Shown here: positions 42,561 to 51,972 of the stretch, piece after piece
Position numbering within the stretch: position 1 is the first letter of the stretch
How the letters are laid out: each line of letters begins with the position of its first letter
The notes under the pieces: model-generated
The model's database searches: none
Seen by the model: the letters and a program-made list of their open reading frames with translations, nothing else
What the model was told of the DNA's origin: nothing
Origin: Kribbella solani
Lineage (GTDB): Bacteria > Actinomycetota > Actinomycetes > Propionibacteriales > Kribbellaceae
NCBI RefSeq assembly: GCF_014205295.1
Contig: NZ_JACHNF010000001.1
Span: 7,378,001-7,442,000, forward strand
Reading direction: 5' to 3'
Length of the DNA stretch: 64,000 bases
Program-made: the position numbers and the translations under genes

Positions 42561-43859
42561 TCAGCTCAGGAACAGCTCGATGACGGGTACGAGGGTGGTC
42601 GGGCGCTGGATGGGGAGTTTCAGGGTGAGGGTGTCGGAGGCGACACCGCCCATCGTGGTGTTCTGAGCTTGCCGGTGCGGGTCGTTGACGATGCGCTTGA
42701 TCTCGGACGCGTCGTTCAGTAGTTGCGCGTACTTGACCTTGCCGGCGAGACCTGGCAGGTGGATGTGACCCATCGGCCAGGAGAACAGGTGCAGGTACAG
42801 CCGGTTGCCCTTCTGGGTGAACCGGCAGTCGGCAGGTGCGGTGTACCCGTCGGCCGGCCGCGCGCCCCGGATGGACCGCTCGTGCAGCCGCATCCACTCG
42901 CCGATGGAAGCCAGCGTCGCGAGTGCCCGCGGGTCGAACTCGCCGCGCCCGGTCGGACCCACGTTAAGCAGCAGGTTGCCGTCCTTGGAGACCGAGTCGA
43001 CGAGCATCTTGACCAGCGTCTCGGGTGACTTCCAGTCCAGGTTGTCGCGGTCGTACCCCCAGCTGCCGTTCAGCGTCTGGCAGGCCTCCCACAGCACCGG
43101 CTGCCCGTCCCGCTGCATCGGTCCGTCCGGCTGGTACTGCTCGGGCGTGACGAAGTCACCGGGGATGTCCAGCCGGTCGTTGATCAGGATGTCCGGCTGC
43201 AACTCCCGGACCATCGCCATCAGCTCTTCGGACCGCCAGTCGTCGCGGCCCTTGCCGTGTCCGTCCCGGCCGTCCGGGTAGTTGCGGCCCGGGTACGAGA
43301 AGTCGAACCACATGATGTCGATCGGGCCGTAGTTGGTCAGCAGCTCACGGGTCTGCGCGTGCAGGTAATCCGCGTACACCTGTACGTCGCGGCCGGCCGC
43401 CTTCGCGATTGCTTCCTCGTCGTCGCGCTGCGGGTGCACCAGGTCGATCGGGAACTCCGGGTGGTGCCAGTCGATCAGCGAGTGGTAAAAACCGACCCCG
43501 AGCCCCTCGGCCCGGCAGGCCTCCACGAACGGCCCGACCAGGTCCTTGCCCCTCACGGTCTTCGCGACCGTGTAGTCGGACACCTCGGAGTCCCACAGGC
43601 AGAAGCCCTCGTGGTGCTTGGTGGTCAGCACCGCGTACTTCATCCCGGCCTCGCGCGCGGCCTTCGCCCACGTGCGCGGGTCGTACAGGTCGGGTTCGAA
43701 GTGGTCGAAGTACGGCTGGTAGTCCTCGTCGGTCAGCCGCTCGTAGTTCTTCACCCACTCGTGCCGGGCCGGCAGCGAGTACAGGCCCCAGTGGACGAAC
43801 AGGCCGAACCGCCAGTCGCGGAACTTCTCGACGGAATGCGCGGGAGGCGCGTCGGTCAT
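42561..43859 (-). CDS. GH29 alpha-L-fucosidase, cytoplasmic
   Basis: 432 residues, no signal peptide. GH29 cues: FVHWGLYSLPARHEW near 21-35, VLTTKHHEGFCLWDS at 78-91, the nucleophile segment IDIMWFDFSYPG with Asp186, and NLLLNVGPTGRGEF. AAGGAGAT stands before the ATG. Last gene of the operon binding protein-permease-permease-fucosidase, so fucosylated oligosaccharides are probably imported, then trimmed inside. GntR at the other end of the operon is the likely regulator. Confidence 0.9.
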   Translation of the reverse strand: MTDAPPAHSVEKFRDWRFGLFVHWGLYSLPARHEWVKNYERLTDEDYQPYFDHFEPDLYDPRTWAKAAREAGMKYAVLTTKHHEGFCLWDSEVSDYTVAKTVRGKDLVGPFVEACRAEGLGVGFYHSLIDWHHPEFPIDLVHPQRDDEEAIAKAAGRDVQVYADYLHAQTRELLTNYGPIDIMWFDFSYPGRNYPDGRDGHGKGRDDWRSEELMAMVRELQPDILINDRLDIPGDFVTPEQYQPDGPMQRDGQPVLWEACQTLNGSWGYDRDNLDWKSPETLVKMLVDSVSKDGNLLLNVGPTGRGEFDPRALATLASIGEWMRLHERSIRGARPADGYTAPADCRFTQKGNRLYLHLFSWPMGHIHLPGLAGKVKYAQLLNDASEIKRIVNDPHRQAQNTTMGGVASDTLTLKLPIQRPTTLVPVIELFLS

Positions 43860-43887
43860 TTCAGATCTCCTTAAGGGTTGAGAGGGC

Positions 43888-44748
43888 CTAACGGCCGCCG
43901 AGCCCGGTGACGAGCAGGCCGCGGACGAGGTGTTTCTGCAACAGGACGACGAGCAGCACGGTCGGCACCATCGCCATCACCGACGCCGCCATCATCAGAT
44001 TCCACTGCGTACCCTGCTGGCCGATGAACTGCGCCAGGCCGAGCGGGACCGTGCCCTTGTCCTCGACGCTGTTGATGATGATCAACGGCCACAGGAAACT
44101 GCCCCAGAGACTGATGAAGGTGAACACGGTCAGGACCGCGATGGCCGGCCGCGCGAGCGGCAGCATGATCCGGAAGAACGAGCCGAACGGCCCGCAGCCG
44201 TCCACCCGGGCCGCCTCTTCCAGTTCGGCCGGGACGGTCAGGAAGAACTGCCGGAGCAGGAACGTACCGAAGGCAGTGAACGCCCACGGCAGGATCAGTG
44301 CCCAGTAGCTGTCCACCCAGCCCAGCGACTGCATCAGCCAGTACATCGGGACGATCAGGACCTCCTGCGGCACCATCAACGTGCCGAGGAAGAGGACGAA
44401 CAGTTGCTCCCGGCCACGGAACTTCAGCCGGGCGAAGGCGTACGCGGACCCGCTCGACGCGGCGACCACGACCAGCGTTCCGGCGACCGCGACGAACATG
44501 CTGTTCAGGAAGTACTTGCCGAACGGCGCGAAGGTGAACGCGTCGGCGTAGTTCTGCCAGCGGATCTGCGAGCCGAACAGGTGCGGCGTCGGCGTGAACA
44601 CCTCGTCCGCGGGCTTCAGCGACGTCGACACGGCGTACACCAGCGGGCCGAGGAACAGAATCGCGACGATCACCAGCAGGACGTGCGAGACCCCGAGCCG
44701 GAGCCGGCGGGCGGTGACGGAGGTGCTGGGGGTGGCTTCAGACGTCAT
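43888..44748 (-). CDS. ABC sugar transporter permease (MalG type), fucoside locus
   Basis: 286 residues, six membrane helices, EAA loop EAARVDGCGPFGSFFRIMLP. Its start overlaps the end of the MalF-type gene by 11 bp. The fucosidase follows 28 bp downstream. Confidence 0.9.
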   Translation of the reverse strand: MTSEATPSTSVTARRLRLGVSHVLLVIVAILFLGPLVYAVSTSLKPADEVFTPTPHLFGSQIRWQNYADAFTFAPFGKYFLNSMFVAVAGTLVVVAASSGSAYAFARLKFRGREQLFVLFLGTLMVPQEVLIVPMYWLMQSLGWVDSYWALILPWAFTAFGTFLLRQFFLTVPAELEEAARVDGCGPFGSFFRIMLPLARPAIAVLTVFTFISLWGSFLWPLIIINSVEDKGTVPLGLAQFIGQQGTQWNLMMAASVMAMVPTVLLVVLLQKHLVRGLLVTGLGGR

Positions 44749-45679
44749 AGTTCACCCACTTCTTCTGCCCGACGAACTGGATCGCGGTGATGCCCATGAT
44801 GATCACGAACAGCACCCAGCCGGCCGCCGACGCCAGGCCCATGCTGAGGAACTGCCAGCCCTGGTTGTAGACGTACATGACGATGGTCTGGGTGGACACG
44901 CCCGGTCCGCCCTGGGTCAGGATGAACGGCTGCGCGAACACCTGGAACGAGGTGATCAGCGTCATCGTGGTGGCGAAGAAGATCGACGGCGTGATCATCG
45001 GCCAGGTGATGTACCGGAAGCGCTGGAACGGTCCGGCGCCGTCGATCTGCGCCGATTCCAGCTGCGACTGCGGTACCTGGTCGAGCGCGGCCGAGAAGAC
45101 CAGGAAGTTGTACCCGAATCCCTGCCAGATCGACATCGCGACGATGGCCGGCATCGCCCAGTTCGACGACCCGAGGAAGTTCGGCGCGTCGACACCGAAC
45201 CAGCTCTTCATCCCGGCGTCGAGCAGCCCGCCGGGCTGGAAGAGCAGCCGCCAGACCATCACGTTGGCGACCATCGGCGTCATCACCGGGATGAAGAACA
45301 GCACCCGGAACGCCTGCCGGCCACGGATCTTCGGGCCCAGCCAGGTGGCCAGGCCGAGGGATACGACCACGTTCAGCGGGACGTAGAGGACCACGAACAG
45401 GGCGGTGTTCAGCACCACCCGGCGGAAGACCGGATCGCCCAGCAGGTGCGAGTAGTTGCCGAACCCGAGGAACTTGCGGTCACCGAACACCGGCCAGTCG
45501 AACAGGCTGATCGCGAGCGCCATCGCGGTCGGGAACAGCGTGAACAGCGCCAGCCCGCCGAGGCTCGGCGCCAGGAAGACCGACGCGTACCGGCCGTCCC
45601 GCCGCAGCGCGGGCCGGCGCCCCGCCCGGGCCGCGCGCGGCGGCGTACCCGGGGGAGCGGCGGTGGTTTGTGTTGCCAT
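44738..45679 (-). CDS. ABC sugar transporter permease (MalF type), fucoside locus
   Basis: 313 residues. A Pro/Arg/Ala-rich N-terminus of about 35 residues precedes six membrane helices; the EAA-type loop is ESAQIDGAGPFQRFRYITWP. Start and upstream stop overlap as TGATG. Pairs with the MalG-type subunit. Confidence 0.9.
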   Translation of the reverse strand: MATQTTAAPPGTPPRAARAGRRPALRRDGRYASVFLAPSLGGLALFTLFPTAMALAISLFDWPVFGDRKFLGFGNYSHLLGDPVFRRVVLNTALFVVLYVPLNVVVSLGLATWLGPKIRGRQAFRVLFFIPVMTPMVANVMVWRLLFQPGGLLDAGMKSWFGVDAPNFLGSSNWAMPAIVAMSIWQGFGYNFLVFSAALDQVPQSQLESAQIDGAGPFQRFRYITWPMITPSIFFATTMTLITSFQVFAQPFILTQGGPGVSTQTIVMYVYNQGWQFLSMGLASAAGWVLFVIIMGITAIQFVGQKKWVNYDV

Positions 45680-46953
45680 CAGGAACCAGCGCCTGCCTGG
45701 TCCTGGATGGTCTTGAGGGCCTGATCCGGTGGGATCTCACCGTTCAGGGCCTGGGTGCCGAAGCGGGTGAGCAGGTCGTTGACCTGTACCCAGTTCTTGG
45801 AGGTGATCAGCGGCACCGAGTGCTCCGACGCGTACTCGATGACCTCCTTGGCCTCCGGGATCTTCGCGGCGGTGAACCACGCCGGGTGCGCGGCGGTCCG
45901 GGCCGGGTACGCGCGACCGGCGGCGGCCAGCGTGGTCAGCGGCTTCTCGCTGGTCATCGACACGATCGCCTGGAAGGCGGCATCCGGGGTCTTGCAGGAC
46001 CGGGAGATGCCGAAACCGGAACCGGCCGTGAAGGTCTTGGAACCGTCCGGACCGGCCGGGATGGTGGCGATCCCGAGGTTGAACTTGACCTTGCCCAGGG
46101 TGTCGATCAGCGACCACGGGCCGTTCAGCTGCATCGCGGCCTTGCCAGAGGTGAACTGGGTGGTCTCGAAGTCGTTGCTGCCGGACGGTACCTGCGGGGC
46201 GATCTTGTCGGTCCGGACGAAGTTCGCGTACGTGGTGAACCCGTCCACGAACTTCTGGTCGGTGAGGTTCAGTTTGCCGTCGGCCAGCGGCTCGGCGCCG
46301 GTCAGCGTACGCACCCAGGACGTCGTGCCGAGATCGCTGGGCGTGGTCACCAGACCGGACTTGCCCCCGGCGGTGAGCTTCTTCGCGGCGGCCTTGAACT
46401 CGTCCATCGTCCACCCGGGCTTCGGGTCGGCGATGCCGGCGGCCTTGAACAGGTCCTTGTTGTAGAAGAGCACCATCGGGCCGGAGTCGTACGGGATCGC
46501 GATCTGTTTGCCGTCCGACTTCAGCCCGTCCATGATCGGCTTGTCGAAGTCCCCGGCCTTCAGGTCGTACTTCTTCATCAGGTCGTCCAGCGGCAGCATC
46601 GCGTTCGCGTACGACGCCAGCCGGAGCGACTGCATGCCGATGATGCACGGCGCCTTCCCGCTGGCCAGCAGGGTGCCGATCTTCGACCAGTAGTTGTTCC
46701 AGTCGGTGCCCTGGAGCTTGACCGTGATCCCCGAGTGGTCGGTGTGGGCCTGGTCGGCGACCTTCTGCCAGGCCGCCTGGTCCGCGGTACCACCGACCCA
46801 GAACTGCCAGGTCAGGTCGGCCTTGTCGGCCGAACCGGACCCGCCACTGCCGCTGCCGTCGTTCCCGCCCCCGCAGGCGGCGACGGCCGTCAGTGCCAGC
46901 ACCGACAGCGTTGCGGTCACCCAGCGGCGCGCCCGCGCTGGTGTTCCTCTCAT
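45679..46953 (-). CDS. ABC sugar transporter substrate-binding lipoprotein, fucoside locus
   Basis: 424 residues from the ATG at 46953, with GGAGG six bases upstream. Lipobox ALTAVAAC near residue 26, Gly/Ser linker, then the family-1 binding fold: LTWQFWVGGTADQAAWQKVAD, IPYDSGPMVLFYNKDLFKAAGI, FTSGKAAMQLNGPWSLIDTL. First gene of the operon, divergent from the GntR regulator. The fucosidase in the operon suggests a fucoside ligand. Confidence 0.9.
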   Translation of the reverse strand: MRGTPARARRWVTATLSVLALTAVAACGGGNDGSGSGGSGSADKADLTWQFWVGGTADQAAWQKVADQAHTDHSGITVKLQGTDWNNYWSKIGTLLASGKAPCIIGMQSLRLASYANAMLPLDDLMKKYDLKAGDFDKPIMDGLKSDGKQIAIPYDSGPMVLFYNKDLFKAAGIADPKPGWTMDEFKAAAKKLTAGGKSGLVTTPSDLGTTSWVRTLTGAEPLADGKLNLTDQKFVDGFTTYANFVRTDKIAPQVPSGSNDFETTQFTSGKAAMQLNGPWSLIDTLGKVKFNLGIATIPAGPDGSKTFTAGSGFGISRSCKTPDAAFQAIVSMTSEKPLTTLAAAGRAYPARTAAHPAWFTAAKIPEAKEVIEYASEHSVPLITSKNWVQVNDLLTRFGTQALNGEIPPDQALKTIQDQAGAGS

Positions 46954-47025
46954 GCTGACCTCCAAGAAGAGCTGTGATTCATCCGATCAATATGCCGTGA
47001 TCTGGACGAGAGTCAACAGTTCGTA

Positions 47026-47118
47026 TCGGATATCCGAGATGTTGTAGTCGAGAAATCTATTGCCGAACTCTGGCGGACCCCCTAGACCTCCGATGTATGG
47101 TCCACAGACATCGGAGGT
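47026..47118. promoter_or_regulatory. TCCGA-box palindromes between binding protein and GntR genes
   Basis: TCGGATATCCGA (47026-47037) is a perfect 12-bp palindrome. ACCTCCGATGT (47086-47096) and ACATCGGAGGT (47108-47118) form an 11-bp inverted pair 11 bases apart. A single ATCCGAT is at 46981-46987. Shared TCCGA half-sites suggest one regulator, most simply the adjacent GntR protein. Confidence 0.6.
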
Positions 47119-47143
47119 TTTGGTAGGCGGAGGGAGGGGTGGC

Positions 47144-47845
47144 ATGGCGGTCACGGATGCGGCCATCGACCGGATCAAGCAGATGATCGTGTCCGGCGAA
47201 CTGCGGCCCGGGGACCGGTTGCCGCGCGAGGCCGACCTGGCGGCCCGGCTCGGCCTGTCCCGGAACTCGCTCCGCGAGGCGGTCAAGGCACTCGCGCTGA
47301 TCCGCGTCCTGGAGGTCCGGCAGGGCGACGGGACGTACGTGACGAGTCTCGACCCGGCGCTGCTGATGGAGAACATCGGGTTCGTCCTGGACCTGCACCA
47401 GGACGCCTCGGTGCTGGAGTTCTTCGAGGTGCGCCGGATCCTGGAGCCGGCCGCCGCCGAGCGGGCCGCGCTCCGGATGCCGGACGAGGACATCGCCGCC
47501 GTGCACAAACTGCTCGACGACCTCGGCCCCGATCCGTCGGTGGCGGACCTGCTCGACAGCGACGTCGAGTTCCATCGGCTGATCGCGGTCGGCAGCGGCA
47601 ATCGGGCGTTGGCCTCGATCATCGACTCGCTCCGGCAACCCACCTACCGGGCCCGGATCTGGCGCGGCCTGACCCAGACCGACGCGGTGGCGCGTACGCT
47701 CGCCGAGCACCGCGCGATCCTGACCGCGATCGAGGCCCATGAACCGGAGGTCGCCCGGTCCTGGGCCACCGTCCACATCGTCGGCGTCGAACGCTGGATC
47801 CAGGAAGCCGTCGACCTCGAGGACGTTCACCCCTCGCGCGGCTAG
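47144..47845 (+). CDS. GntR-family regulator (FadR subfamily)
   Basis: 233 residues from the ATG with GGAGGGAGG upstream. wHTH: IDRIKQMIVSGELRPGDRLPREADLAARLGLSRNSLREAVKAL, wing VLEVRQGDGTYV. The helical FCD effector domain follows (FFEVRRILEPAAAERAAL, DVEFHRLIAVGSGN, EHRAILTAIEAHEPEVA). The Asp and His residues there suit a metal-linked carboxylate or sugar-acid ligand. Divergent from the fucoside operon, probably its repressor. Confidence 0.9.
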   Translation: MAVTDAAIDRIKQMIVSGELRPGDRLPREADLAARLGLSRNSLREAVKALALIRVLEVRQGDGTYVTSLDPALLMENIGFVLDLHQDASVLEFFEVRRILEPAAAERAALRMPDEDIAAVHKLLDDLGPDPSVADLLDSDVEFHRLIAVGSGNRALASIIDSLRQPTYRARIWRGLTQTDAVARTLAEHRAILTAIEAHEPEVARSWATVHIVGVERWIQEAVDLEDVHPSRG

Positions 47846-47899
47846 CATGGTCCGGCTTCGGCTGCTTCCGGCGGCCGACCGGACCTGAGAACGAGGGGC

Positions 47900-48583
47900 A
47901 TGAGCCGAAAGACTCTGATCGCACGCCGCGGCGCGTCCGCGCTGGCCGGCATCAGTTTGTTGCTGTTCGCAACGGCCTGCGGGGCCTCGGTGACCAAGGG
48001 CACGCCTCCGGGCGGCGGCGGTGGCGGAGGTGGCGGCACGAACTATGTGCCGAAGGCGACCGCGCTGAAGGTGTGTTCGCTGATCGACCTCGCACCGCTC
48101 GCGAGGTCGTTGCACTCCACCGGGTACACGTTCGGCCCGAAGGATGTACCGGCCGGGGTCGGCCTGGAGTGGAACGGGCCGCAGTGTTCGGCCCAGTTCA
48201 CGCTGGCGCCGCTGGGCGGCACGGTGATGGTGCCGGCCCGGCTGAACGCGGCGGTGATCGCGTACCCGACCGCGGCCGAGGCCGACCAGCAGTTCCAGGA
48301 CCGGGTGAAGAAGGCTGCCGACAAGGAGGCCGGTACCGCCACCGTCACCGAACTTCCCGGCGAGTGGACCAAGGGAACCATCGTGGTCAGCCGCGGACAC
48401 GGGGACAACGCCCTGTACGCGCTGATTCGCAAGGACAGCTACCTGGTCAAGATCTCCCTCCAGGTGTCGTCCGACGCGGCGGGCAAGGCGAAGTGGCCGT
48501 TCACGCTGAACCAGACGCAGGCCACTGTCGCCTCGACCGCGAAGGCGTTCTACACCTCCGCTTCGGCCAAACTCACGGCTTGA
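47900..48583 (+). CDS. Lipoprotein of unknown function
   Basis: 227 residues. Signal peptide with lipobox LFATAC (Cys near 27), a run of nine glycines, then a soluble domain with VCSLIDLAPLARSL and two later Cys (PQCSAQF). The layout resembles actinobacterial DUF3558-type lipoproteins. The ribosome site is poor (GAGGGG only one base away). Its 3' end overlaps the convergent GH39-like gene by 11 bp. Confidence 0.7.
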   Translation: MSRKTLIARRGASALAGISLLLFATACGASVTKGTPPGGGGGGGGGTNYVPKATALKVCSLIDLAPLARSLHSTGYTFGPKDVPAGVGLEWNGPQCSAQFTLAPLGGTVMVPARLNAAVIAYPTAAEADQQFQDRVKKAADKEAGTATVTELPGEWTKGTIVVSRGHGDNALYALIRKDSYLVKISLQVSSDAAGKAKWPFTLNQTQATVASTAKAFYTSASAKLTA

Positions 48584-50366
48584 GTTCGAGCAGGACCGCG
48601 GACGGCATCGGCAGGGTCACCTCGACGATGCCGTCCTTCAGGTCCAGTGGGACGGCTGTGAGCTTGGTGCGTTCGGCGAGGTCGGTCAGCTCCTCGTCGG
48701 TGGGCCAGTCGCCGAGGCCCGCGGCCGCGGTGTGGAGGTCGGCGGTGCCGATGGCCAGCACGGTCGCGGTGACCTGCCAGGACGGGTCCACGTCAGGCAA
48801 CTGGACCTGGACCGTCCTGGTCAGTTCGGGTGCCCCGTCGGCCTTCGTCTGATCGAGGGTGAGGTTCCACAGCAGGATGGCGATCCGGTCGCGGTCGCGG
48901 GACGCCCACGCCTCGACCAGGCTGCCGCCGCCGTCACCGCTCGTGGTCACGGGCAGTTCCACCGGGCCGAGCCGGCTGAGCAGCGTCAGCGCGTGATACC
49001 TCGGCTTGGCGATCCCACCGACCGTACGCAACCCGAATCCACCGTGCAGGAAACGCGGCGGGCGGCCGAGTTCCTCGAAGTGGTCGGACGCGACCCAGTA
49101 GGAGAGCGCGTCGATCCGGCCGGCGGCGGATCGCATCCCGCGGAGCAGGAACACCCCGGAGAACACCGAGTCGTTGATCGGGTTGAAGTGCGTCGGCGTC
49201 ACGCCCCACTCGGTCCACAGCACGCGCGCGTCCCCGTACCCGTGCCGCTCCAGTGATGCGCGTACGTCCAGTGGCGGCGAGCCGTAGGTGTGCGTGGAGA
49301 CGAAGTCGACCGGCGTACCATACCGTTTGGTATGGTCGAGGAAATCATCCACCCAGCCGGCCGCCGCCGACGACGGGCCGCCGACCGCGATCCGCGGGTC
49401 GACCGACTTCACCGCGGCGGCGGACACGTCGTACAGCTGCAGGTACTCGGCCTTCGTGCCGGACCAGAACACCTCGAGATTTGCCTCGTTCCACACCTCG
49501 AAGTCCCAGGTCAGCACCTCCTCCAGGCCGTACCGGTCGACCAGGTGCAGGACCAGCGCCCGGACCAGATCGTGCCAACGGTCGTACGACGCCGGCGGGG
49601 AGATGATCGCGCCGTACGCGAACACCGTCTTCGCCGGGTCACTGGCCAGCTCGCGCGGCATGAACCCGAGCTCGACCACCGGCCGTAACCCGATCGCGAG
49701 CAGCTTGTCGTAGATCGCGTCGACCACCGAGAAGTCGTACGAGTCGCCATCGATCACGTGCGTGTCGTCGTGGAAGATCGCGTGCGCGCGGACCGTACGT
49801 ACGCCCAGCTCGTCGTGCATCCGGCGGAGGGCGTCCTCGAGCTCGACGCCGATCTCGTGACCGCCGGTCAGGTCCTTGCAGAGCAGCTGGCTGAGCCGTT
49901 CGCTGCCGACCATCGGCTCCCACGCCCGGGGAAGTTCGGTGCCGTCGGCAACCGTGTCGACGACGACCGCTACCGTCGGGACGGTGCCGTCGGCAACCAA
50001 GGGGACGGCGCCGGCCTCATGACTCGGCCGCCCGGTCAGTACCGTCACCTCGGGCACGCTCGCGACCGCGTACCGGTAGGCCGTACCCGGCGTGCAGGTG
50101 GTGTCGACGTACGGCGGCGACGGCACCGAGAGGACGTCGCCGCTGTGATGATCGACCGGTTCCAGCGGACCGTGCGCACCGGTGCCGCGGAGGATCAGGT
50201 AGCCGGCCGCGCCGTCCACCGGTGACCAGTCGATCGTCACCTGGCCGGCTCCGCCGACCGCCGTCACCTCCTTCGGCGGCTCGAGGTCCGGGAAGGCGAA
50301 CGCCCGCTCCTCGTCGCTGCGGAGCGCGATCCGCTGGTCCCAGTCGGTCTTGGCATCTTGCTGCAT
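48573..50366 (-). CDS. GH39-like glycosidase with N-terminal FN3-like domain, cytoplasmic
   Basis: 597 residues without a signal peptide. An FN3-like module (about 30-105, TIDWSPVDGAAGYLILRG) precedes a GH39-type barrel: acid/base Glu294 (FEVWNEANLEVFW), nucleophile Glu386 (VLWTEWGVTP), plus STHTYGSPP. C-terminal beta-sandwich as in beta-xylosidases of GH39. Last gene of the lacI-ABC-GH144-like operon, so it probably hydrolyses imported oligosaccharides in the cytoplasm. Xylosidase activity is only one possibility. Confidence 0.8.
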   Translation of the reverse strand: MQQDAKTDWDQRIALRSDEERAFAFPDLEPPKEVTAVGGAGQVTIDWSPVDGAAGYLILRGTGAHGPLEPVDHHSGDVLSVPSPPYVDTTCTPGTAYRYAVASVPEVTVLTGRPSHEAGAVPLVADGTVPTVAVVVDTVADGTELPRAWEPMVGSERLSQLLCKDLTGGHEIGVELEDALRRMHDELGVRTVRAHAIFHDDTHVIDGDSYDFSVVDAIYDKLLAIGLRPVVELGFMPRELASDPAKTVFAYGAIISPPASYDRWHDLVRALVLHLVDRYGLEEVLTWDFEVWNEANLEVFWSGTKAEYLQLYDVSAAAVKSVDPRIAVGGPSSAAAGWVDDFLDHTKRYGTPVDFVSTHTYGSPPLDVRASLERHGYGDARVLWTEWGVTPTHFNPINDSVFSGVFLLRGMRSAAGRIDALSYWVASDHFEELGRPPRFLHGGFGLRTVGGIAKPRYHALTLLSRLGPVELPVTTSGDGGGSLVEAWASRDRDRIAILLWNLTLDQTKADGAPELTRTVQVQLPDVDPSWQVTATVLAIGTADLHTAAAGLGDWPTDEELTDLAERTKLTAVPLDLKDGIVEVTLPMPSAVLLELKP

Positions 50367-50382
50367 CAGTGGATGTCTCCTG

Positions 50383-51957
50383 TCACTCGAGGCCGGACTC
50401 GAACTGCTCCATCGCGATCAGCGGCCGAATCCGGCTCTCGACCGTCCGGGACGCGAAGTTCCGCCGGATCAGGTCGTTGCCGAACGCGTTGCCGATAGCA
50501 CCCATCACCATCGCCTGATCGAGCGACAGGTAGCGCTTGGCGATCAGCCCGGACTTCACCGCGACCGAGTCGTAGAACCCGCCACCGCCGTACGCGTGCA
50601 GGGTGTTCTCGATCTTGCTCAGGTTGTCGATCGCCTGCCGCGGCGCGTACGCCATCGCCAGGAAGGCCGCGTGCGGGGTGACCACGCCGTCGCCGTACTT
50701 CGGGTTCGGGTTGGTGCCCTCCCGGCAGCCCTCGAAGCCGGCGTCGAAGTTCGTACCCTCGAGGTCGGACGGGTAGCCGTTCGGGTCCATCCCGAGCGCC
50801 TCCACGCCGTACACCGAGTACCCGCCTTTCGGGTTCGAGGCGGGGGAGAAGCCCCAGTAGCCGTACTTGGCGTCGTCCAGCCCGTGCTCGATCTGCGCGC
50901 GGACCGTGAGCGGGTGGTTGATCCCCCAGCTGCGCGGCGCCCAGGTCGCCTCAGGGACGAACAGGTCAGGCATCAGCGACTCGAACATGTCGCCGCCCCA
51001 GGACGGCACCATCCGCATCCCGCGGTACGAGTAGGTCCCCTCGAAGACATCCAGGCCGAGGTACGTCCGGTGTACGCCCTTGGGCTTCTGCTCCACCCAG
51101 GACCAGTCGCAGCTGTCGGGGAAGGTGCGGTACGTCGCGAAGTACTGCGTGTGCGGCACCTGATTGAGCGCGAAGCCCACGTACCCGGCGATCCGCGCCT
51201 CGGTGTTGCAGGTGTCGTAGTGGAACTTCCGGTAGTACACGTCCGGGCCGACGCCGGCGTGGTTGCCCTGGTCGGTCGCCTCGTCCGGCGGCTGGGTCTC
51301 GAAGAAGCCACCGCGCATCAAACCGCCGGGCCGCGCGGCCGGGTTGTAGTAGAACTTGAAGTTCATCCGGTTCAGCAGCTCGTCGGCCAGGGCACGGGCA
51401 CGCGGCTCGGCGTTTCGTACCACCATCAGCGCGCACGCGAACCAGGCGTTGTCGACGCTGGAAACGAACGGGGTGATCGGGCGGGTGCCGTCCGGGTCGA
51501 CGTGCAGTACCTCGCCGGTGGCCTCGTCGTACCAGTTGAAGTACATGCCGCTGGGCTGGTGATGGACGACGTTCTTCATCGTCGTCAGCGTTTGCGTGAC
51601 GCGGCGCAGCGACTCCTGCGGCGAAATGATGCCGAGGTGCCGGGCGACCACCGTGCTCCACAGGTAGCCGCCGATGTTGGTGGGGGAGGTGTACTTGCTG
51701 CGGACCGGGTTGGTGACGGATTCGCCGATGTTGTCGGCGGGCAGCCCGGTGCGCTCGTCGGTCATCGCGACCAGACTGCGCCAGGTGTCCCGCGCCCAGC
51801 GGCCGACGAGAGCCTTGTCTTCGCGACTGGGTTTCCAGTTGGCTTTCAGGAGGTCGGCCGGTGCCGCGCTGCCACCGTAGGCGGGGGCAGCGGTGCCGAC
51901 GAGAGCGGCGGTTCCGGTGGCGGCGAGCAGGGTACGGCGACTGATGTTGGCGGTCAT
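50383..51957 (-). CDS. Tat-exported glucoamylase-like (COG5368/GH144-type) hydrolase
   Basis: 524 residues. Tat signal: SRRTLLAATGTAALVG at 6-21, cleavage near 30. The rest matches the COG5368 'glycoamylase' (alpha/alpha-barrel) family that includes GH144 endo-beta-1,2-glucanases: RWARDTWRSLVAMTD, TSPTNIGGYLWSTV, FVSSVDNAWFACAL, YRGMRMVPSWGGDMFESLMPDLFVPE, YGYWGFSPASNPKGGYSVYGVEALG, VVTPHAAFLAMAYAP. In an operon with an importer and a cytoplasmic glycosidase, it likely cuts the polymer outside. Beta-1,2-glucan is a guess from the family, not from the sequence. Confidence 0.75.
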   Translation of the reverse strand: MTANISRRTLLAATGTAALVGTAAPAYGGSAAPADLLKANWKPSREDKALVGRWARDTWRSLVAMTDERTGLPADNIGESVTNPVRSKYTSPTNIGGYLWSTVVARHLGIISPQESLRRVTQTLTTMKNVVHHQPSGMYFNWYDEATGEVLHVDPDGTRPITPFVSSVDNAWFACALMVVRNAEPRARALADELLNRMNFKFYYNPAARPGGLMRGGFFETQPPDEATDQGNHAGVGPDVYYRKFHYDTCNTEARIAGYVGFALNQVPHTQYFATYRTFPDSCDWSWVEQKPKGVHRTYLGLDVFEGTYSYRGMRMVPSWGGDMFESLMPDLFVPEATWAPRSWGINHPLTVRAQIEHGLDDAKYGYWGFSPASNPKGGYSVYGVEALGMDPNGYPSDLEGTNFDAGFEGCREGTNPNPKYGDGVVTPHAAFLAMAYAPRQAIDNLSKIENTLHAYGGGGFYDSVAVKSGLIAKRYLSLDQAMVMGAIGNAFGNDLIRRNFASRTVESRIRPLIAMEQFESGLE

Positions 51958-51972
51958 CTTGTCTCCAGTAGG

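Noticed and set aside
47086..47120. Intrinsic terminator (stem followed by TTTT)
   Set aside because: It lies immediately before the GntR ribosome site in a divergent spacer and shares half-sites with another palindrome, so an operator is more likely.
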